From: Clostridiales bacterium
GTDB taxonomy: Bacteria > Bacillota > Clostridia > Lachnospirales > Lachnospiraceae
Direction: 5' to 3'
DNA: 8,615 nt
Assembly: GCA_029267975.1 (NCBI GenBank)
Contig: JAJUHH010000105.1
Span: 1-8,615 of the forward strand
The position numbers were made by a program, and so were the translations under genes. Below are positions 1-4,979 of this stretch, in pieces (positions within the stretch are counted from its first letter, which is position 1; each line of letters starts with the position of its first letter). The notes beneath the pieces were generated by a model, which saw only the letters and a program-made list of their open reading frames with translations, did not search any database and was not told the DNA's origin.

Positions 1-1102
1 AACAAAAGCTGGTGAAGGCAAGAATGTGATTAAGATCGGTGTATTTGAGCCGCAGACAGGAGAAAATGGCGGCGGTGGCTTCCAGGAGGTTCTTGGTATC
101 CGCTATGCCAACAAAATGTACCCTACAGTTGATATTAACGGAGTTACATATAATATTGAATTAGTTGAAGTTGATAACAAGAGTGATAAGACAGAAGCAG
201 TTACTGCTGCACAGAGTCTGATCAGCTCCGGCGTTAAGGTTGTGCTTGGTTCTTACGGTTCCGGTGTATCTATTGCAGCCGGTGAATTTTTTAAGGAAGC
301 AAAGATTCCTGCCATTGGCGCTTCCTGCACCAATCCTCAGGTTACCTTAGGAAATGATTATTATTTCCGTGTCTGCTTCCTGGATCCTTTCCAGGGTACC
401 GTAATGGCCAACTATGCATACCAGTCAGGTGCTAAGACAGCTGCTGTGATTACTCAGTTAGGCGATGACTATTCCTCAGGACTTGGTAACTTCTTCGTTA
501 CAGCTTTCAAGGGCCTTGCAGGTGACAGCTCTATCGTGAGCGAGGAACAGTTCCAGACAAATCAGACAGATTTTAAGGCCATTTTGACCAATGTAAAGGC
601 AGCTAACCCTGATGTTATCTTTGCTCCCTCCTCAATTGCTACTGCTCCCCTGATCATCAAGCAGGCGAGAGAGCTGGGAATTACCTGTCCGATTATGGCC
701 GGTGATACCTGGGAGAACTCAACCATTATTGAAAATGCAGGCAAGGATGCGGAAGGAATTGTGCTCTCCACTTTCTTTGATGATGCTGACCCTGCAACCA
801 AGGAAGCAGAATCCTTTATCTCCGGATTTAAGAGCTACTTAAAGGAGAATAACCAGTCTGAGATTATCCCCGCAGTATCTGCGCTTGGATATGATGCTTA
901 CCTTTGTGCTCTGGAAGCAATCAAAAAGGCAGCTTCCACCGATTCCACCAAGATTCGTGATGCACTGGTGGATGTTCAGATCGATGGTGTTACCGGTTCT
1001 ATTTCCTTTGATGAGAACGGTGATGCTAAGAAGGATATGGCATTCATTAAAACTGTAGAAAATGGCGAATTCAAATTCTTAAAGACCGTAACCGTAGAGT
1101 AA
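1..1102 (+). CDS. livJ: Branched-chain amino acid ABC transporter substrate-binding protein, 5'-truncated
   Basis: Periplasmic-binding-protein-like (Peripla_BP_6, LivJ/LivK type) receptor that would capture leucine, isoleucine, valine or a related amino acid outside the membrane and hand it to LivHM. The frame is open from base 2 to the TAA at 1100-1102. A GTG at 26 is internal, because the reading frame continues to the left edge through a Gly/Lys-rich stretch that looks like the linker after a lipoprotein signal; the signal peptide and lipobox lie outside the window. Seen in the sequence: the opening strand IKIGVFEPQTG, then GSYGSG, the ligand-pocket-like GASCTNPQVT (317-346), GDDYSSGLG, and GDTWEN. 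These correspond to the pocket segments of E. coli LivJ that bind the amino acid backbone. About 366 codons are visible, which fits a mature family member. It is the first gene of the liv cluster and is followed by a terminator-like hairpin. The exact ligand cannot be read from sequence; other amino acids or amides are possible. Confidence 0.95.
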   Translation, partial: TKAGEGKNVIKIGVFEPQTGENGGGGFQEVLGIRYANKMYPTVDINGVTYNIELVEVDNKSDKTEAVTAAQSLISSGVKVVLGSYGSGVSIAAGEFFKEAKIPAIGASCTNPQVTLGNDYYFRVCFLDPFQGTVMANYAYQSGAKTAAVITQLGDDYSSGLGNFFVTAFKGLAGDSSIVSEEQFQTNQTDFKAILTNVKAANPDVIFAPSSIATAPLIIKQARELGITCPIMAGDTWENSTIIENAGKDAEGIVLSTFFDDADPATKEAESFISGFKSYLKENNQSEIIPAVSALGYDAYLCALEAIKKAASTDSTKIRDALVDVQIDGVTGSISFDENGDAKKDMAFIKTVENGEFKFLKTVTVE

Positions 1103-1142
1103 TATAGGAGATTTGAAGGAGTAGATTATATTAATTTGAAGT

Positions 1143-1180
1143 AAAGAGGCTGCTTCGAATAACTTTTAGCAGCCTCTTTT
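1143..1180 (+). terminator. Intercistronic intrinsic terminator/attenuator between binding protein and livH
   Basis: Perfect 12-bp inverted repeat: AAAGAGGCTGCT at 1143-1154 and AGCAGCCTCTTT at 1168-1179. The loop is 13 nt, the stem is GC-rich in the middle, and the downstream arm runs into TTTT (1177-1180). It lies 40 nt after the stop of the binding-protein gene and about 20 nt before the livH ribosome binding site. No clear promoter is visible between it and livH, so it probably acts as a partial terminator. The resulting unequal mRNA would give more binding protein than permease, as is common for ABC importers. The hairpin is seen directly; the leakiness is inferred. Confidence 0.85.
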
Positions 1181-1200
1181 CTATGGATTGTAAAGTGTAT

Positions 1201-1206
1201 TGGAGG
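1201..1206 (+). promoter_or_regulatory. Ribosome binding site of livH
   Basis: TGGAGG placed 7 nt before the ATG at 1214. It is a strong Shine-Dalgarno match and sets the livH start. It sits beyond the 1143-1180 hairpin, so it is not sequestered in that stem. Confidence 0.8.
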
Positions 1207-1213
1207 ACATCAC

Positions 1214-2095
1214 ATGACCATAACGACCCTTTTCCAACACATATTAACAGGAATATCCCTCGGTGGAGCCTATGCCTTAATAGCCATCGGATACACTATG
1301 GTGTATGGAATACTCCGCCTGATTAACTTCGCCCACGGCGATATCTTCATGATGGCCGGCTATTTCATGATTTTCTCCATGGCTACCCTTCCCTGGCAGA
1401 TTGCCATTCCGTTAGTATGTATCCTTACTGTTGCCCTTGGCGTTGCTGTAGAACGGGCTGCCTATAAGCCCCTTCGCTCCGCCCCCCGTATGTCAATCAT
1501 GATATCTGCAATCGGTGCTTCCTACCTGATTCAGAACCTTGCTACTTACCTGTTTACTGCCCTTCCCAAGGCATATCCGGAGATCCCCTTCCTGAAGAAA
1601 ATACTTCATATCGGTAGCATCTCCTCATCCCTGGTTACCTTTATCACCCCGGTGCTGACCATACTGCTTGTCCTTGCTCTGATGTTCTTAATCCACCACA
1701 CCAAGGTTGGTATGGCCATGCGTGCGGTGTCCAAGGACTTTGAGACAGCACAGCTTATGGGAATTAAGCTGAACAATACCATCAGCTATACATTCGTCAT
1801 TGGGTCCCTGCTGGCAGCCATTGGTTCTATTTTGTATTTTACCGACCGTATGTCTGTAACCCCCTTCAGCGGTACGCTTCCCGGTTTGAAATGCTTTATC
1901 GCAGCTGTACTTGGCGGTATCGGCAATATTCCCGGTGCTATGGTGGGTGGTTTTATCATCGGAATCTGTGAGACCTTCCTGGTTGCCTTTGGATATTCCA
2001 CCTTCAGCGACGCATTTACCTTTATCTTATTGATCATCATTCTGCTTTTCCGTCCGACAGGCTTGTTTGGCGAGAAAATGACAGATAAAGTATAG
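1214..2095 (+). CDS. livH: Branched-chain amino acid ABC transporter permease LivH
   Basis: Integral membrane permease of 293 residues, one half of the LivHM translocation channel in the cytoplasmic membrane. Most of the chain is hydrophobic, consistent with roughly eight membrane segments. Family landmarks are visible: GISLGGAYALIAIGYTMVYG near the N-terminus (13-32), INFAHGDIFMMAGY (37-50), the cytoplasmic coupling-loop region GMAMRAVSKDFETAQLMGI (166-184), which contacts the ATPases, and GLKCFIAAVLGGIGNIPGAM (224-243). The C-terminal FRPTGLFGEK is also typical. The length matches LivH-type permeases (about 290-310). The ATG at 1214 has a good ribosome binding site (TGGAGG). It follows the binding-protein gene across a terminator-like hairpin and precedes livM by 16 nt. 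Urea-type UrtB permeases are related, but no urea-specific context is present. Confidence 0.96.
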   Translation: MTITTLFQHILTGISLGGAYALIAIGYTMVYGILRLINFAHGDIFMMAGYFMIFSMATLPWQIAIPLVCILTVALGVAVERAAYKPLRSAPRMSIMISAIGASYLIQNLATYLFTALPKAYPEIPFLKKILHIGSISSSLVTFITPVLTILLVLALMFLIHHTKVGMAMRAVSKDFETAQLMGIKLNNTISYTFVIGSLLAAIGSILYFTDRMSVTPFSGTLPGLKCFIAAVLGGIGNIPGAMVGGFIIGICETFLVAFGYSTFSDAFTFILLIIILLFRPTGLFGEKMTDKV

Positions 2096-2111
2096 AAAGG
2101 CGGTTCCCACC

Positions 2112-3233
2112 ATGAGTAAAATCAGAAAATCAATCTATACCGCCATCCTTGCTGTCATCATTATTGCACTGATGTTCTTCCTGGAAGCGAACAAATTTAG
2201 GTTTGGTATGGCCTATACTGTTATCCAGAAGGGCCTCATCCTGTCCGTGGTTGCCGTGTCCATGAATCTGGTAACCGGTTTTACCGGTCTTTTCTCTCTG
2301 GGCCAGGCAGGCTTCATGGCCATCGGAGCCTATGTCACTGCAATTTTCCTGATTCCGGCAGATGGAATGGCGGAGGTATACTATATCAGTGGTGTAAATC
2401 CAAGTATCATGAGCTTTAAGTACTGGCTGGAGTCCGGCCCGGCATGGGTTCAGTCAATGTATCCCATCCTTGCGTTGATCCTTGGCGGTCTTGTGGCTGC
2501 GGTCTTTGCAGCAATTATCGGCTTCCCGGTTCTTCGCCTGAAGAGCGACTACCTGGCCATTGCTACCTTAGGATTTTCCGAAATTGTTCGTGCCATCATC
2601 TCCAGCCCTCAGCTGGATACCATCACCAACGGTTCCTATGGTCTGAAGAAGATCCCCGGCTTTGATAGTCTCTTTGAGACCTTTGCCATTATGGCAGTCT
2701 GTGTGCTTCTTATGGTTTTACTGCTTCGCAGCACTTACGGTCGAGCATTTCGTGCCATCCGGGAGGACGAGGTTGCCGCTGAGGCTATGGGTATCAACCT
2801 CTCCAGGCACAAACAGATGTCCTTTATCATTGGTTCCTTCTTCTCCGCAGTTAGCGGCGGTATGTTGGCCATGTTTATGAGATCCATTGATTCTAAGACC
2901 TTTAGTGTCTCTTTAACCTATGATATCCTGCTGATTGTGGTAATCGGCGGTATCGGCAGCGTTACGGGCAGTGTAATTGCATCCTTACTGGTAACCGCAA
3001 GCAAGGAATGGTGGCTGCGTTTCTTTGACGCCCCCCTTTATATCGGAAACTTTCAGGTTCCCTTATTCCGTACTGGCTTTCGTATGGTTATCTTCTCAGT
3101 GATCCTGCTTCTGGTGGTACTCTTCTATCAAAGAGGTATCATGGGTAAAAATGAATTCTCCTGGGACCGTCTTTCCTTACGAGTCAGGAAGCTCCTCGGT
3201 GGAAGAAAGAGAGGTGCAAAGAATGCTAGATAA
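2112..3233 (+). CDS. livM: Branched-chain amino acid ABC transporter permease LivM
   Basis: Second membrane permease of the LIV importer, 373 residues, forming the channel with LivH. Visible features: a first membrane segment at about 8-24, the family motif NLVTGFTGLFSLGQAGFMAIGAY (52-74), the LRLKSDYLAIATLGFSEI segment (141-158), the ATPase-coupling loop RAFRAIREDEVAAEAMGI (211-228), and VIGGIGSVTGSVIAS (277-291) before the last helices. The tail after residue about 345 is strongly basic (RVRKLLGGRKRGAK) and should lie in the cytoplasm. A polar loop at about 82-115 falls between membrane segments and is probably external. The ribosome binding site is AAAGG at 2096-2100, 11 nt before the ATG, immediately after the livH stop. 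The 3' end overlaps livG by 11 nt, suggesting coupled translation. Confidence 0.96.
   Translation: MSKIRKSIYTAILAVIIIALMFFLEANKFRFGMAYTVIQKGLILSVVAVSMNLVTGFTGLFSLGQAGFMAIGAYVTAIFLIPADGMAEVYYISGVNPSIMSFKYWLESGPAWVQSMYPILALILGGLVAAVFAAIIGFPVLRLKSDYLAIATLGFSEIVRAIISSPQLDTITNGSYGLKKIPGFDSLFETFAIMAVCVLLMVLLLRSTYGRAFRAIREDEVAAEAMGINLSRHKQMSFIIGSFFSAVSGGMLAMFMRSIDSKTFSVSLTYDILLIVVIGGIGSVTGSVIASLLVTASKEWWLRFFDAPLYIGNFQVPLFRTGFRMVIFSVILLLVVLFYQRGIMGKNEFSWDRLSLRVRKLLGGRKRGAKNAR
3210..3216 (+). promoter_or_regulatory. Ribosome binding site fixing the livG start
   Basis: AGAGGTG within the last codons of livM, 6 nt before the ATG at 3223. It supports 3223 as the livG start rather than the in-frame ATG at 3151, which would lie deep inside livM and would add 24 residues that do not resemble an ABC ATPase. 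Confidence 0.65.
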
Positions 3234-4071
3234 TATCTTAACCATGAAGGATATCACCATGCAGTTTGGTGGTGTCGTTGCAGTAGATAACCTCTCCCTG
3301 GAGGTAAACCGGGGTGAGATCGTCTCCCTCATCGGACCCAACGGTGCCGGCAAGACAACTGCTTTCAACGTAATTACCGGTGTATATGCCCCTACCAATG
3401 GAGCGGTATATTTTAAAGGGAATATGATTACCAGCAACTTCCCCAAAGGCTCTATGAAGAAGCTTTATGCCGGGCAAAACAGAGGTGTCTATACCACAAC
3501 CATGCGCAAGACACCGGATCAGATTACAAAGCTGGGGGTTGCCAGAACCTTTCAGAATATCCGTCTGTTCAAGGAGCTGTCCACTTTTGAAAATGTACTG
3601 ATTGCCAAGCATATGCGATCCAAAGCCAATGTATTCTCTGCAACCCTGGGTCTTAATTACAAGGAAGAGCGCCAGATGCGTGAGGAAACCATGAAGCTTT
3701 TAGATATCTTAGGATTAGTAGAGGTCAAGGACGAGGTTGCCAACTCCCTGCCTTACGGTCAGCAAAGACATCTGGAGATTGCCAGAGCCCTTGCCACCAA
3801 TCCGGAGCTGCTGCTCCTTGATGAGCCTGCTGCCGGAATGAACCCGCAGGAGACGGATGAATTAACCTCCTTTATCTATGATATCCGCAAGAAATTCAAT
3901 CTGACCATCTTTATGATCGAGCATCATATGGACCTGGTAATGGATATTTCCGACCGGATTTATGTACTGGATTTCGGTAAGCTGATCGCCTCCGGAACTC
4001 CTGCAGAAATCCAGAGTAACCAACGTGTAATTGAAGCTTATTTGGGGGTACAGGACGATGGCGAAGAATAA
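3223..4071 (+). CDS. livG: Branched-chain amino acid ABC transporter ATP-binding protein LivG
   Basis: Cytoplasmic ATPase subunit, 282 residues from the ATG at 3223, that drives transport through LivHM as a partner of LivF. All nucleotide-binding motifs are present: Walker A GPNGAGKT (38-45), Q-loop RTFQNIRLF (108-116), signature variant PYGQQRHLEIARAL (177-190; LivG proteins characteristically use a YGxQR form instead of LSGGQ), Walker B LLLLDEP with catalytic Glu201, and the switch His234 in IEHHMDLVM. The C-terminal VIEAYLG motif is typical of the family. Compared with E. coli LivG as I recall it, there is an insertion of about 24 residues before the Q-loop (roughly 71-98, rich in Lys, Arg, Tyr and Thr), which explains the larger size (about 255 in E. 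coli). The start codon lies inside the end of livM, out of frame, and the 3' end overlaps livF by 14 nt, so the subunits are probably made in a coupled way. Confidence 0.96.
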   Translation: MLDNILTMKDITMQFGGVVAVDNLSLEVNRGEIVSLIGPNGAGKTTAFNVITGVYAPTNGAVYFKGNMITSNFPKGSMKKLYAGQNRGVYTTTMRKTPDQITKLGVARTFQNIRLFKELSTFENVLIAKHMRSKANVFSATLGLNYKEERQMREETMKLLDILGLVEVKDEVANSLPYGQQRHLEIARALATNPELLLLDEPAAGMNPQETDELTSFIYDIRKKFNLTIFMIEHHMDLVMDISDRIYVLDFGKLIASGTPAEIQSNQRVIEAYLGVQDDGEE

Positions 4072-4783
4072 TTTATTACGTTTAGAAAATCTATGTGTCT
4101 CCTATGGCGGAATTCGTGCGGTTAAGGGCATCAACCTGACTGTACCGGAAGGAGAGATCGTCACCTTAATCGGAGCAAATGGAGCCGGCAAGAGTACGAT
4201 ACTTCGGACCATAGCCGGATTAGTAAAGCCCGAGAGTGGTAAGATCTATTTCAAAGATAATGATATAACCTGCAAGGCTCCCAACCTGATCGTAGAGCAG
4301 GGGATCACACTGGTTCCTGAGGGGCGTCGTGTCTTCCCTGATTTGACTGTTCTTGAGAACTTAAAGATCGGAGGCTACCTTCGTAAGGACAATTTGGATG
4401 CTGATATCGAATGGGTATATACCCTCTTCCCAAGGCTAAAGGAGCGTTCCTGGCAGATGGCCGGAACCCTGTCCGGCGGCGAGCAGCAGATGTTAGCCGT
4501 TGGCCGTGCTCTTATGAGCAAGCCCAAGCTGATCATGATGGATGAGCCCTCCCTGGGACTTGCCCCCATCATTGTGCAGGATATTATGAATATCATTAAG
4601 ACTGTGAACAAAGAAGGCGTAACCATTCTTCTGGTGGAGCAGAATGCAAATCTTGCACTGAAGATAGCCCATTATGGTTATGTATGCGAGACCGGACACA
4701 TATCCACAGAGGGCAGCGGTGCAGCCCTTCTGGAGGATGAAGCAGTGAAGGCCGCTTATCTTGGCAAAGCCAGAAAAAAGTAA
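4058..4783 (+). CDS. livF: Branched-chain amino acid ABC transporter ATP-binding protein LivF
   Basis: Second cytoplasmic ATPase of the importer, 241 residues. Motifs seen: Walker A GANGAGKS (39-46), the LivF-typical Q-loop region LVPEGRRVFPDLTVLENL (85-102), canonical signature LSGGEQQ (138-144), Walker B LIMMDEPSLGLAP (158-170) with Glu163, and VEQN (193-196), in which Gln replaces the usual switch His as is normal for LivF. The C-terminal AAYLG is also typical. The ATG at 4058 is chosen over an in-frame TTG at 4031 because the family begins shortly before LLRLENLCVSYGG. The Shine-Dalgarno sequence is weak (GGGGG at 4044-4048), so initiation probably depends on ribosomes finishing livG, with which it overlaps by 14 nt. 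It is the last gene of the operon; a long hairpin follows after 49 nt. Confidence 0.96.
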   Translation: MAKNNLLRLENLCVSYGGIRAVKGINLTVPEGEIVTLIGANGAGKSTILRTIAGLVKPESGKIYFKDNDITCKAPNLIVEQGITLVPEGRRVFPDLTVLENLKIGGYLRKDNLDADIEWVYTLFPRLKERSWQMAGTLSGGEQQMLAVGRALMSKPKLIMMDEPSLGLAPIIVQDIMNIIKTVNKEGVTILLVEQNANLALKIAHYGYVCETGHISTEGSGAALLEDEAVKAAYLGKARKK

Positions 4784-4832
4784 ACCAGAAGATATAAATA
4801 AAACCAAGTCTTTTGCAACACAGAAGTATAAC

Positions 4833-4940
4833 AGGAAGGAAAGGATACAGGCATCCCGTCATGCACTGTTTGCCGAACAGATTATTGTTTTGCTGTCCGG
4901 CAATCTGCATGTGAGGAATGCCTGTTCTCCTTTCCTTCCT
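4833..4940. repeat. 108-nt imperfect palindrome in the convergent intergenic gap; probable liv terminator
   Basis: The arms pair in four blocks. AGGAAGGAAAGGA (4833-4845) pairs with TCCTTTCCTTCCT (4928-4940), 13 bp. ACAGGCAT (4847-4854) pairs with ATGCCTGT (4918-4925), 8 bp. CATGCA (4860-4865) pairs with TGCATG (4906-4911). TTGCCG then ACAG (4870-4880) pair with CTGT then CGGCAA (4893-4903), with one A/C mismatch. The apical loop is about 12 nt. Small bulges separate the blocks. On the plus strand the base is followed by TAATAATTTTTATT, which supports a terminator for livF. On the minus strand the run after the hairpin is not T-rich, so termination of the mannosidase transcript is less certain. 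The length is unusual for a simple terminator, and a miniature repeat element is an alternative. No target-site duplication was recognised. Confidence 0.7.
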
Positions 4941-4979
4941 TAATAATTTTTATTAGTATAGTCACCTTTTTCTTATGCT

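Noticed and set aside
1181..1213. Possible promoter for livH downstream of the hairpin
   Set aside because: TAAAGT could pass as a weak -10, but the -35 would fall in the terminator stem and does not match the consensus.
3151..3222. Upstream in-frame ATG extending LivG by 24 residues
   Set aside because: The extension lies within the livM coding sequence, does not look like an ABC ATPase N-terminus, and the ATG at 3223 has a ribosome binding site at proper spacing.
3238..3612. 124-codon open frame on the minus strand inside livG
   Set aside because: Antisense shadow of the LivG Walker A region; the translation is low-complexity and resembles nothing.
1214..4783. Urea (Urt-type) rather than amino acid transporter
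   Set aside because: The families are related, but subunit lengths and the gene order fit LIV transporters and no urease or nitrogen-regulation genes are nearby.
4761..4943. 60-codon plus-strand frame spanning the end of livF and the intergenic palindrome
   Set aside because: It starts inside livF out of frame, and much of it is the palindrome itself; there is no ribosome binding site and no domain-like composition.
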